This document shows, one piece after another, positions 5,873 through 13,399 of a DNA stretch of 17,611 nucleotides. Position 1 is the first letter of the stretch, and each line of letters opens with the position of its first letter. The DNA lies in the NCBI GenBank assembly GCA_900754695.1, contig CAAEDU010000027.1, positions 1 to 17,611 on the forward strand, written 5' to 3'. Origin of the DNA: Clostridia bacterium (lineage in GTDB: Bacteria > Bacillota > Clostridia > Christensenellales > CAG-917). Under the pieces are notes generated by a model, which was given only the letters and a program-made list of their open reading frames with translations, had not been told where the DNA came from and did not search any database. The position numbers were made by a program, and so were the translations under genes.

Positions 5873-7180
5873 TCAGCGCCTTGCGGTGAAGAGCATGAAA
5901 CCGAGGGAGAAGAAGAAGTCCTCCTCTAAGAAGGCGTCCTCCATGTCCGCGTAATGTTCGGCGAGCCAGTCGCGGTAGTCGCGGTATTGTTTGTTGTCGG
6001 GCACCTCTTCCGCGAGGCGATCGAAGTCCATCTTCACGATGGAGAAGTAGGTGTCGAAGAGCGCCTGTCTCTCGTCGTAGTCCATCCCGACGGTGTTCAC
6101 GCCGCACTTGACGAGTTTTGCGTCACGGAAACCGGTCTTGTGCAGAAGGTGGGGGATCTGCCGCCCGCTCTCTCTGAAGCCGGAGAACGGGCTGTCCGCG
6201 CACATTTCCGTCGCCTTTTCAAAATATCCTTCGGGGTCGGGATAGGCGACATTGAACCCGTCGTCGATGTCCTTGACCACGATGACGGCGTTTTTCAGCG
6301 CGAATTTGCGCGCTGTGCGCAGCAGTTTGAGCGGATTTTGAAGATGCAGGAGCACCATGGAAAGATTGATGACATTGAAGCCCGCGATGCCTTTTTCGTC
6401 CAAAAAGGCGCGGATGGCATCCTCAACGGCGTCAGACTCGAGGTCGCCCTGTCTGAATGCGATCTTGTCCGCGCCGTAGGCGGAGTTCGCCGCGTCGACG
6501 CAACTTTGGTCGAAGTCAATGCCAAGCAACGCGCCGAGGTTCTCCCGCCTGCCCAGCCTGTCCATGACAAAGCTGCCGTCCGCGCTGCCGAGGTCGAGCA
6601 CGGTGAGAGTGTCCGTCTCCGCCGCGATCTTGTCATAGAGCTCGGCGTCGAAGCTCTTCAAAAGCTCTCGCTGTACGGCAAGACGGTGTTTTTCCTTTTT
6701 GTCGCCGTCTTTGAAGTATGGGTTCGCGGTGCGTGCTCGCTTCGCGCCCGATGCGTCCGAGCGAGGGGAGAGGATGGCTTTGATCTTGCTCTTGAGCTCC
6801 GCAACGGCGTTGTCCACCCCCTGGGACGCGGCGTCGATCCAATGCAGGCGGTTGATGTAATATTCCATCGCTTTCGAAAGATCCTCGTTGCTGAGACGGA
6901 ATGGGAGTATGGTGAGGTCGCCGTTCTTTTCCACTATGCGCTTATAGGCGTTCTCCACCTCGTTGAGGACATGGACGGACTCCGACGCGGCGTTGTTAAG
7001 CACGACGACGAAAACGCGCGCTTCGTCGATGGCGTTCATTATGCTTGTGGCGTAATCACCCATGACATCGCGTGGAGCGTACCAGCACCGTATGCCGTCC
7101 TGTTCCAGCGCGGCGCAGATGTGGTCGACCACCGATTTCATGCTGTGTTCATAGCTCAGAAAAACGTCTATTTTTCCCAT
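5873..7180 (-). CDS. TIR domain - SAM-dependent methyltransferase fusion protein
   Basis: A 435-residue soluble protein with no signal peptide or membrane segment. The N-terminal TIR domain (about 1-135, TIR_2-like) has IDVFLSY (4-10), GIRCWYAPRDV (29-39), the hydrophobic strand VFVVVLNNAASES (56-68) and VHVLNEVENAY (69-79), in which E74 is at the position of the catalytic Glu of NAD-cleaving TIR enzymes, then ILPFRLSNEDLS (91-102) and HWIDA (113-117), as in bacterial TIR_2 proteins. A charged linker (~138-165) leads to a class I methyltransferase: motif I TVLDLGSADGSF (193-204), acidic D222 after strand 2, GDLES (245-249), and the motif IV region NVINLSMVLLHL (269-280); the rest to 435 is the family's C-terminal part. 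SD GGAGGG lies four bases before ATG, with a promoter upstream. The substrate is unknown. The neighbour is an ABC transporter operon on the same strand; no ThsA, SIR2 or other known TIR effector partner lies nearby. Defence or stress signalling is an inference. Confidence 0.85.
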   Translation of the reverse strand: MGKIDVFLSYEHSMKSVVDHICAALEQDGIRCWYAPRDVMGDYATSIMNAIDEARVFVVVLNNAASESVHVLNEVENAYKRIVEKNGDLTILPFRLSNEDLSKAMEYYINRLHWIDAASQGVDNAVAELKSKIKAILSPRSDASGAKRARTANPYFKDGDKKEKHRLAVQRELLKSFDAELYDKIAAETDTLTVLDLGSADGSFVMDRLGRRENLGALLGIDFDQSCVDAANSAYGADKIAFRQGDLESDAVEDAIRAFLDEKGIAGFNVINLSMVLLHLQNPLKLLRTARKFALKNAVIVVKDIDDGFNVAYPDPEGYFEKATEMCADSPFSGFRESGRQIPHLLHKTGFRDAKLVKCGVNTVGMDYDERQALFDTYFSIVKMDFDRLAEEVPDNKQYRDYRDWLAEHYADMEDAFLEEDFFFSLGFMLFTARR

Positions 7181-7207
7181 GCGACCCTCCGCAAAGTTTC
7201 TTTTTTC

Positions 7208-7235
7208 AGTATATCACAATTTCACGGCTTGGCAA
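7208..7235 (-). promoter_or_regulatory. Promoter of the TIR-methyltransferase gene
   Basis: On the minus strand TTGCCA (complement of 7230-7235), 16-nt spacer, TATACT (complement of 7208-7213). The transcript would start about 20 nt before the ATG and include the SD GGAGGG (complement of 7185-7190). It shows the gene can be expressed independently of the upstream ABC operon. Confidence 0.7.
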
Positions 7236-7465
7236 TGGTATTTATTTTTGCCTATATTATCTTAAAGTCGCAAAAAAATCTCGTCGCAGCTTGGTACGCC
7301 GTTCCCGTTTGGCATTGCAGATTCGGCGCGGGGCGGTGCAGGCTCGGATGCCGACGGACGAGCAGGACACCGGCATAAACTTTGCGAGCCCGGATTTGTG
7401 CATATACGCGCAGGCGCGGGTGCGCTTGCACGGCGCGCGGTATTTTGATGGCGCGGTGCACATTG
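7236..7465. other. Non-coding stretch between the ABC operon and the TIR-methyltransferase gene
   Basis: About 230 bp with no supportable gene and no clear terminator. The part nearest the TIR gene is AT-rich (7236-7285), the rest GC-rich and without recognisable motifs. Reading frames through it are shadows lacking SDs or family motifs. Confidence 0.5.
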
Positions 7466-7552
7466 TTTGCCGTTGCGCTATTTGATGTTGCGTTGCGCGT
7501 TATTTGAGGTTGCGATATTTGCCGTTGCGCTATTTGATGTCGCGTTTCGCGT
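7466..7552. repeat. 52-bp-period direct repeat overlapping the permease 3' end
   Basis: Bases 7466-7500 and 7518-7552 match at 33 of 35 positions; between them is a third, shorter partial copy. On the minus strand each copy reads as the end of the permease, (N)-A-K/Q-R-D/N-I-K then TAG, so the last codons and the stop have been copied downstream of the true stop at 7530-7532. The short core CGC-R-AC-M-TCAAATA occurs three times. Confidence 0.8.
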
Positions 7553-8384
7553 TGAGGAACATCCCGCCGAAGAGGAAGAACACCGTCCACATGACGGAGC
7601 CGCCGTAGGCGATGCCCGCGGTCTTTCGGGTGAAGTCCCTTGCATACGCGAAGGCGTCCGTGCAGTAGTACGGATCGAAGTGCATATACACGAAGTTGCC
7701 CGTGACGTCTGTGCCCGTGACGGACATCGCAAGCGCCATCTGCACCACCGTGACGAGAATGTCGCCGAGCACGATGAGCATGGCAAGGAGCATCGCCATC
7801 GCGCCCGCTTTGGAGCGGACGAGGAAGCACACCGAGGTGGTGATCGCCGACATCACGACGGCGAGGAGAAGGTAGGCGCCGAAGGCGTCGGGGGTGTAGG
7901 AAAAGATGGTGTCGAGCGTCCCCGCGGAGAGCCCGGAGACCTTTGCCGCGACAGCCGCCATCGCAAAAGCGATGCAGGTGTAAACGACAAAAAGCAGGGT
8001 CACAACGATAAATTTCGAGAGATAAAGTTCGGTTTTGTGCGCTCCGCGCCCGACATAGAGGCGTGACATACCGGAGGAAAAATCGCTGCCGATGAAGAGT
8101 GCCGCGATGATAGGGATGAGGAAGTAGACCCCCGTCGAGGAGGGTGCGGCATTCAGGAGCATGAAGACAAAAGTCATGCCTATCTCTTCGGCAGCGGCGG
8201 GAGGGATGGCTTCTCCGCTTTCGGATGGCAGCTCCTGCAAGAGGGAGGAGAACGCCCCCTGCGCGAGCGCTATCACGAGGGTGAGGAAGAACATCACCGC
8301 GATGCCTATGTATACGCTCTTCATGCGCGAGAGCTTCATGAGGTCGGAGGATACGAGACCGAAAAACCGTTTCACTTTCTGCAT
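7530..8384 (-). CDS. ABC-2 type transporter permease
   Basis: A 284-residue integral membrane protein, the membrane half of the ABC exporter whose ATPase precedes it. Hydrophobic segments lie near residues 25-42, 83-100, 123-147, 168-188, 194-218 and 258-276, giving the six-helix layout of ABC-2 permeases; the loop between helices 1 and 2 (about 43-80) is extracytoplasmic by this model. The motif GSDFSSGMSRLYVGRGAHK (99-117) after helix 2 is typical of the family. ATG 8384 is chosen over upstream in-frame starts because a full SD, GAGGAGG, lies five bases before it; the start is 10 nt after the ATPase stop, so the two are an operon. The substrate is not shown; lantibiotic/bacitracin-type resistance exporters have the same two-gene form. 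The last codons lie in a small tandem repeat. Confidence 0.88.
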   Translation of the reverse strand: MQKVKRFFGLVSSDLMKLSRMKSVYIGIAVMFFLTLVIALAQGAFSSLLQELPSESGEAIPPAAAEEIGMTFVFMLLNAAPSSTGVYFLIPIIAALFIGSDFSSGMSRLYVGRGAHKTELYLSKFIVVTLLFVVYTCIAFAMAAVAAKVSGLSAGTLDTIFSYTPDAFGAYLLLAVVMSAITTSVCFLVRSKAGAMAMLLAMLIVLGDILVTVVQMALAMSVTGTDVTGNFVYMHFDPYYCTDAFAYARDFTRKTAGIAYGGSVMWTVFFLFGGMFLNAKRDIK

Positions 8385-8394
8385 ATCGTCCTCC

Positions 8395-9300
8395 TCAAAG
8401 CATCCCGATGAACGCGGACTCAAGGTCGCCGCGCTCGGCGGAGAGTTGTAGGAGAGGCACTCCCGCGGACGCGAACATGGTGCCTATCTCCGCAAGTTTT
8501 TCCGCAGGAGCGAAGATGTCCGCCGTGTTGCCGTTCATGACATATTCTCCCGCATCGAAGTGTGCCGCGAGCACGGTTTCCGCCTGCTCTCTGTCCGCGA
8601 CCACCGCACGGACGCGGGGACGGGAGAGCGCGGCAAGTTCCTCCCCGCGCACTTCGGCGACGAGTTTTCCTTCCCTCATCACGCCGTACGCAGTCGCCAC
8701 GCGTCCGAGTTCCCCGAGCAGATGCGAGGAGATGACCACGGTCACGCCGCGTTCCGCGTTGAGGGTGCGGATGAGCTCCCGCACCTCGAAGATGCCCGTG
8801 GGGTCCAGCCCGTTGACGGGTTCGTCCAAAAAGAGGAGTTCCGGGTCTCCGGCGAGCGCCATCGCGATGGCGAGGCGTTGTTTCATGCCGAGGGAGAAGT
8901 TGCGCACCTGCTTTTTGCCGACGTCTCCGAGCCCGACAAGGGAGAGAAGGGGAGGGGGGTCTATCCCGCCGAGTCCCACCGCAAGCGCGTACGCCTTGAT
9001 GTTGCCCGCGGCGGACAGACGGGGATAAAACGCGGGCTGTTCGATGAGCGCGCCCGTCCTGCGCCGTATTTCGGCAAGCCCCTCGGGCGTCGTCGCGCCG
9101 CAGAGTTCCATGCTCCCGGACGAGGGAGACGCGATGCCGAGGATCATGCGGATGAGGGTGGTCTTGCCCGCGCCGTTCCTGCCGATGAGCCCATAGATCT
9201 CGCCCTTCATCACGCGCATGGAGACATCGTCCACGCGCCTTATCCCGCCGTATATCTTAGTGATGCCGTGAGTCGCCACGGCGATGTTCGTTTCGGTCAT
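8395..9300 (-). CDS. ABC transporter ATP-binding protein (drug/peptide exporter type)
   Basis: A 301-residue cytoplasmic ATPase that powers the permease encoded 10 nt downstream. Walker A GRNGAGKT (40-47), Q-loop EQPAFYP (87-93), signature FSLGMKQR (135-142; SLGM form common in BcrA-like ATPases), Walker B LLFLDEP (155-161), D-loop GLDP (164-167) and H-loop SSH (191-193, H193) are all intact, so it should be active. The C-terminal 90 residues are the accessory domain seen in BcrA/CcmA-type ATPases. The reading frame stays open upstream to about 9639, and an ATG at 9324 exists. ATG 9300 is preferred because a strong promoter (9307-9335) has its -10 six bases before it, so transcripts would not contain the upstream codons. 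No SD is present; the mRNA is probably leaderless. Confidence 0.88.
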   Translation of the reverse strand: MTETNIAVATHGITKIYGGIRRVDDVSMRVMKGEIYGLIGRNGAGKTTLIRMILGIASPSSGSMELCGATTPEGLAEIRRRTGALIEQPAFYPRLSAAGNIKAYALAVGLGGIDPPPLLSLVGLGDVGKKQVRNFSLGMKQRLAIAMALAGDPELLFLDEPVNGLDPTGIFEVRELIRTLNAERGVTVVISSHLLGELGRVATAYGVMREGKLVAEVRGEELAALSRPRVRAVVADREQAETVLAAHFDAGEYVMNGNTADIFAPAEKLAEIGTMFASAGVPLLQLSAERGDLESAFIGML

Positions 9301-9306
9301 GGTCTC

Positions 9307-9335
9307 AGTATAAGTGTTGCTCATTGCGTAGTCAA
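9307..9335 (-). promoter_or_regulatory. Promoter of the ABC transporter operon
   Basis: On the minus strand TTGACT (complement of 9330-9335), 17-nt spacer, TATACT (complement of 9307-9312): ten of twelve consensus bases. Only six bases (GAGACC) separate the -10 from ATG 9300, so transcription should begin at or next to the start codon. Confidence 0.78.
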
Positions 9336-9378
9336 ATGAAAAAATCACGTCCTTGATAGTATAACGACGACAACATCT

Positions 9379-9478
9379 TCGCTCGGAGGTTGCGGCGTGC
9401 TCGGGGACGCTTCGAATAGGCTGTTCGTCTCGGGGTGCTCGCTCGGAGTGAGCGTCGTGCTCGGGGACGCTTCGAATA
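9379..9478. repeat. 60-bp-period direct repeat upstream of the ABC operon
   Basis: Bases 9379-9418 and 9439-9478 match at 36 of 40 positions, with an exact 23-bp core at 9396-9418 and 9456-9478 (GTGCTCGGGGACGCTTCGAA inside it). The copies follow one another with a 60-bp period in DNA with no gene. GCTCGGAG words recur at 9905-9910 (CTCGGAG), suggesting a wider extragenic repeat family. Confidence 0.8.
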
Positions 9479-9988
9479 AACTTCTCATCTCGCGGGTTAT
9501 CTTGATCTCCCCCTCCTTCCCTTCGGGCTTTCCTCCCCCGTGTCCGAACAAGTATCGTCCTCGCATCATGCGGGACTAACTGCACATTCCTACAAAAGTT
9601 TTTAATATCGCACCGACATAACCAAGCGGAGAACTGCACTTACCAAAAACCCGGCACGGGCGGAGGAATTCGGCGCTCGCAAATCAAAGCCCGTGTCTAT
9701 TTGAGTTTACGGTGTTGCTCGGCACTCACTTAGCGCGCCGCGGCGTTCAAGAGGCGGTTGCACCGCCTGTGAACGCTTGGCTGAGCGGCGCGTTGTTCCG
9801 TCTCTGAAAAAGTTTTCGTCGGGTTCAAACACGCTCCAAATGAGTGCGCGTTAGTGAGCGGCTCCACTCCGAATGAGATAACGTCGTGTCAAGCGGCGTC
9901 ACGCTCGGAGTTTTCATTAAACCGCTTTCAAAAGGGTGACGGTGCGCGCGGAGATACTTCGAACGAGTGCGCGTTGGCGGCAGCGCAC
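9479..9988. other. About 500 bp without a recognisable gene
   Basis: Open frames here lack SDs, family motifs and conserved-looking composition. What can be seen: an inverted pair CACGGGC (9655-9661) / GCCCGTG (9689-9695); a long nested hairpin at 9734-9792, listed separately; and GAGTGCGCGTT twice (9842-9852, 9965-9975), in contexts CCAAAT- and CGAAC-. The stretch lies between the ABC promoter and the tRNA-Gly terminator. Confidence 0.5.
9734..9792. repeat. Nested three-tier inverted repeat (long hairpin)
   Basis: Three stacked stems: outer CGCGCCGC (9734-9741) / GCGGCGCG (9785-9792), middle GCGTTCA (9743-9749) / TGAACGC (9770-9776), inner AGGCGGT (9752-9758) / ACCGCCT (9762-9768) around a 3-nt loop. 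All 22 pairs are Watson-Crick. No U-run follows on either strand, so it is not a simple terminator; an extragenic palindromic element or structured RNA is possible. Confidence 0.75.
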
Positions 9989-10021
9989 AAAAAAGCGCCG
10001 CACGGCAGGTGCCGCGCGGCG
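9989..10021 (-). terminator. Terminator of the tRNA-Gly gene
   Basis: On the minus strand a 12-bp GC-rich stem (complement of 10010-10021 with 9996-10007, one G-U pair) followed by a base and six U (complement of 9989-9994). It starts five bases after the encoded CCA end. Confidence 0.87.
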
Positions 10022-10025
10022 ATGA

Positions 10026-10099
10026 TGGAGCGAATGAAGGGAATCGAACCCTCGACCGCAGCTTGGGAAGCTGCTGTTTTACCATTAAACTACATTCGC
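10026..10099 (-). tRNA. tRNA-Gly, anticodon CCC
   Basis: A 74-nt gene that folds into a full cloverleaf: acceptor GCGAATG/CATTCGC, D stem GTTT/AAAC with loop AATGGTA, anticodon stem GCAGC/GCTGC with loop TTCCCAA (complement of 10063-10069), four-base variable loop, T stem GAGGG/CCCTT with loop TTCGATT, discriminator U and encoded CCA (complement of 10026-10028). Loop positions 34-36 are CCC, which reads GGG glycine codons. U73 is usual for bacterial tRNA-Gly. It is a lone tRNA gene with its own promoter and terminator. Confidence 0.95.
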
Positions 10100-10153
10100 G
10101 TTCAAGGGCGTTTGCGCTGCCGGGGGAGCGTCGCTCCGGGCGGCAACGATAGT

Positions 10154-10181
10154 ATTTTAGCACAACGCGGGAAAATGTCAA
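10154..10181 (-). promoter_or_regulatory. Promoter of the tRNA-Gly gene
   Basis: On the minus strand TTGACA (complement of 10176-10181), 16-nt spacer, TAAAAT (complement of 10154-10159). Transcription would begin near 10147, giving a 5' leader of about 48 nt for RNase P to remove. Confidence 0.75.
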
Positions 10182-10226
10182 CTCTCCGCACGCTCTTTCT
10201 AAATCCGAAAAAGAGGCGTGATTCGG

Positions 10227-10255
10227 TTGCGTTCCGCGCTTAATTAAGGTATAAT
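10227..10255 (+). promoter_or_regulatory. Promoter of the ileS gene cluster
   Basis: TTGCGT (10227-10232), 17-nt spacer, perfect TATAAT (10250-10255). The transcript would start near 10262, so the leader before ATG 10286 is only about 24 nt and holds the SD AGAGG; a T-box leader does not fit. Confidence 0.7.
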
Positions 10256-10285
10256 CTTCCTAATTTTATATAAAAGAGGCAATCA

Positions 10286-13200
10286 ATGTACAAACCCGTT
10301 GACACTTCTCTCAATTTCGTGGAGCGCGAGAAAGAAGTCCTCGCGTTCTGGAAAGAAAACGAGATATTCGAAAAGAGTGTAGAAAAAAACAAAGGCAACG
10401 AAAGTTTCAATTTTTATGACGGTCCTCCCACCGCCAACGGTAAGCCGCACATAGGGCACATCCTCACCCGCGTGATGAAGGACATCATCCCGCGCTACAA
10501 GACAATGAAGGGCTACTATGTCAGGCGCAAGGCGGGCTGGGACACCCACGGGCTCCCCGTCGAGCTCGAGGTGGAGAAGATGCTCGGCATCGACGGCAAG
10601 CAGGAGATCGAAAAATACGGCATCGAGCCCTTCATCAAGAAGTGCAAGGAGTCGGTGTGGAAGTATAAGCACGAGTGGGAGGTCATGTCCGACCGCATCG
10701 GTTATTGGGCGGACATGAAAGACCCTTACATCACATACGACGACAGGTATATCGAGTCCGTGTGGTGGGCGCTGAAACAGATGGCGGACAAGGGTCTGCT
10801 TTACAAGGGCTACAAGATCGTCCCTTACTGCCCCCGCTGCGGCACGGCGCTCTCTTCGCACGAAGTCGCCCAGGGCTATAAGGACGTGGAGGAGAAGTCC
10901 GTCTTCGTCAAATTCCGCGTGAAAGGGGAGAAGGACACCTTCTTCCTCGCGTGGACGACCACTCCCTGGACGCTCCCCAGCAACGTCGCGCTCTGCGTCA
11001 ATCCCGCCGAAGATTATGCCCTCATCGAGGTCGGCGAGGAAAAGTACATCATGGCGGACGCGCTCATCGCGAGCCTCTTCAAGGAGGACGAATACAAAAA
11101 GCTCTCCGTCAGGAAAGGCAAGGAGTATGAGTATACCGAATACGAACCTCTCTTCGATTACGAGACGGGCGCGAAGGAAAAGGCGTACTATGTCACCTGC
11201 GACGGCTATGTCACTCTCACGGACGGCACCGGCGTCGTGCACATCGCTCCCGCGTTCGGCGAGGACGACAGCAACGTCGGCAAGCACTACGGTCTGCCTT
11301 TCGTGCAGATGGTGGACGGCAGAGGGCGCTTCGTGGACGCGGCGTACGACCTCAAAGGCGTGTTCGCAAAAGACGCCGACAAGCTCATCATCGAGAGACT
11401 GAAAGAGGAGGGCAAGCTCTTCAAGGAGCTGATGTTCACCCACAGCTATCCCTTCTGCTGGCGCTGCGACACCCCCTTGCTTTACTATGCGAGAAGTTCG
11501 TGGTTCATCAAGGTGACGGCTGTCAAGGAGCAACTGCTCGCGTCCAACGCCTCCGTCAACTGGATGCCCCCCACCATCGGCACGGGCAGGATGGGCAACT
11601 TCCTCGAAAACGTCATCGACTGGGGCATCTCCCGCGAGAGATATTGGGGCACTCCGCTGCCCATCTGGGTGTGCAACAAGTGCGGCAAGATCCATGTCGT
11701 CGGCTCCCGTGAGGAACTGAGAAAGCTCGGCGGTCTCAAAGAGGACATCGAACTGCACCGTCCCTACATCGACGAAGTGAAGTGGGAGTGCGAGTGCGGC
11801 GGCGAGATGATCCGCACCCCCGAGGTGCTGGACTGCTGGTTCGACAGCGGCTCCATGCCCTTCGCGCAATGGCACTATCCCTTCGAGAACGAGGAGATAT
11901 TTAAGGAGACTTTCCCCGCGGACTTCATCTCGGAGGCGGTGGATCAGACGAGAGGGTGGTTCTACACCCTGCTTGCGGTGTCCACCATGCTTTTCGGCAG
12001 CTCTCCCTTCAAGAACTGCATCGTCCTCGGTCACGTCAACGACAAGGACGGCGTGAAGATGAGCAAGCACAAGGGCAACGTCGTCGACCCGTTCAGCGTG
12101 CTGGACAAACAGGGCGCGGACGCCACGAGGTGGTATTTCTACACCTCTTCCGCCCCCTGGCTGCCTTCCCGCTTCTCGGCGGAGAACGTCAGCGAGTCGC
12201 AGCGCAAGTTCATGGGCACGCTGTGGAACACCTACGCCTTCTTCGTGCTGTATGCGGAGATCGACAAGTTCGACCCCTCCGAGCACGACCTCGCGAAAGT
12301 CAAGCTCACCGTCATGGACAAGTGGATCCTGAGCGGGCTGAACTCCCTCATCAAGTTCGTGGATGACGGCTTGAACGAGTATAAGATCACCGAGACGGCG
12401 CGCGCCGTCGGCGCATATGTGGACGTCCTCTCCAACTGGTACGTCCGCCGCTGCCGCGACCGCTTCTGGGGGAGCGGCATGACCGAGGACAAAGAGGCGG
12501 CTTACACCACTCTCTACACCGTCCTCTCCACTCTCACCAAGATCATCGCGCCCTACGTCCCCTTCATGGCGGAGACGATGTACCGCAACCTTGTGACGCC
12601 GTTTTATAAGGACGCTCCCGAGAGCGTGCACCTCTGCGATTTCCCGAAGGCGGACGAGAGCAGGATAGACCCCGTCCTCGAAGAGGGGATGAAGGACGTC
12701 CTTGCGGTGGTCATGCTGGGAAGAGCGGCAAGGAACCTCGCCGGCATCAAGAACCGCCAGCCCCTCCGCCGCCTCATCTACAACGGCAAGAAGGAACTTT
12801 CCGCAGCCCTCAAAGCCCTCGTAGAGGACGAACTCAACGTCAAGGACGTCCAGATCTCCTCGGACAGCGGCAAGTTCATCAGCTACGAGCTCAAACCGCA
12901 GCTCAAGACCCTGGGACCCAAGTTCGGGGCGCTCCTCGGCAAGATCCGTCAGATCCTCGCCGAGCACGCGGACGAGATCGTCGCCGCGGTCAGGAATGCG
13001 GGCACGTATACCACGGAAGCGGACGGCAGAAAGATCGAGCTCGCCGAGGAGGATCTGCTCATCTCCGTGAAGAGCAGAGAGGGATTCTCATCCGAGTCCG
13101 ACGGCGAGACCACCGTCGCCCTCGACACCTCTCTCGACGACGAACTCATCTATGAGGGCGCGGAGCGCGAGATCGTCAGCAAGATCCAGACCATGCGCAA

Positions 13201-13396
13201 AGAGGCGGGCTTCGAGGTCACCGACCACATCGCGGTGGGTTACCGCGCGGAAGGCGTCGCTCTCGAAGTGCTCAGGAAGGGCGAGTTCGCAAAGGACGTC
13301 CTCTGCGACAGCGTCTCCGAGGTCATAGACGGCTACGCCAAGGACCTCGACATCAACGGGGACAAGGTCACGCTCTCCGTCAAAAAGATAGGCTGA
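10286..13396 (+). CDS. ileS: Isoleucyl-tRNA synthetase, type 2
   Basis: Charges tRNA-Ile with isoleucine and edits misactivated valine. The 1036-residue class I synthetase has the HIGH motif at 55-58 (within PTANGKPHIGHIL), the CP1 editing-domain blocks TWTTTPWTLPSNVAL-like (about 220-235) and GTGVVHIAPAFGEDD, the CNKCG and CECGG cysteine pairs in the CP region, and KMSKH (591-595, within KMSKHKGNVVDP) in place of KMSKS. That variant, the length above 1000, and the lack of a C-terminal zinc finger mark the eukaryote-like IleS2 group common in Clostridia, a group in which mupirocin resistance is known. SD AGAGG lies seven bases before ATG 10286. It is the first gene of a co-directional run; the methyltransferase gene starts 3 nt after its stop. 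No T-box leader is present. Confidence 0.97.
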   Translation: MYKPVDTSLNFVEREKEVLAFWKENEIFEKSVEKNKGNESFNFYDGPPTANGKPHIGHILTRVMKDIIPRYKTMKGYYVRRKAGWDTHGLPVELEVEKMLGIDGKQEIEKYGIEPFIKKCKESVWKYKHEWEVMSDRIGYWADMKDPYITYDDRYIESVWWALKQMADKGLLYKGYKIVPYCPRCGTALSSHEVAQGYKDVEEKSVFVKFRVKGEKDTFFLAWTTTPWTLPSNVALCVNPAEDYALIEVGEEKYIMADALIASLFKEDEYKKLSVRKGKEYEYTEYEPLFDYETGAKEKAYYVTCDGYVTLTDGTGVVHIAPAFGEDDSNVGKHYGLPFVQMVDGRGRFVDAAYDLKGVFAKDADKLIIERLKEEGKLFKELMFTHSYPFCWRCDTPLLYYARSSWFIKVTAVKEQLLASNASVNWMPPTIGTGRMGNFLENVIDWGISRERYWGTPLPIWVCNKCGKIHVVGSREELRKLGGLKEDIELHRPYIDEVKWECECGGEMIRTPEVLDCWFDSGSMPFAQWHYPFENEEIFKETFPADFISEAVDQTRGWFYTLLAVSTMLFGSSPFKNCIVLGHVNDKDGVKMSKHKGNVVDPFSVLDKQGADATRWYFYTSSAPWLPSRFSAENVSESQRKFMGTLWNTYAFFVLYAEIDKFDPSEHDLAKVKLTVMDKWILSGLNSLIKFVDDGLNEYKITETARAVGAYVDVLSNWYVRRCRDRFWGSGMTEDKEAAYTTLYTVLSTLTKIIAPYVPFMAETMYRNLVTPFYKDAPESVHLCDFPKADESRIDPVLEEGMKDVLAVVMLGRAARNLAGIKNRQPLRRLIYNGKKELSAALKALVEDELNVKDVQISSDSGKFISYELKPQLKTLGPKFGALLGKIRQILAEHADEIVAAVRNAGTYTTEADGRKIELAEEDLLISVKSREGFSSESDGETTVALDTSLDDELIYEGAEREIVSKIQTMRKEAGFEVTDHIAVGYRAEGVALEVLRKGEFAKDVLCDSVSEVIDGYAKDLDINGDKVTLSVKKIG

Positions 13397-13399
13397 ACA

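Noticed and set aside
5954..7378. A 474-codon plus-strand frame opposite the TIR-methyltransferase
   Set aside because: Its continuation past the TIR start into non-coding DNA and lack of motifs mark it as a shadow; TIR and SAM motifs, SD and promoter are on the minus strand.
7466..7552. CRISPR-like array
   Set aside because: Only two to three imperfect copies with unequal spacing and no cas genes; the unit derives from the permease gene end.
9345..9569. A 74-codon minus-strand frame with the repeated peptide SLFEASPST
   Set aside because: The repetition comes from the 60-bp DNA repeat, which also reads as repeats in other frames; no SD or promoter.
9301..9639. N-terminal extension of the ABC ATPase to a 414-residue protein
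   Set aside because: The extension runs through the operon promoter and the extragenic repeats and has no homology to ABC ATPase N-termini.
10283..12967. An 894-codon minus-strand frame opposite ileS
   Set aside because: Antisense shadow caused by codon bias; ileS motifs are complete on the plus strand.
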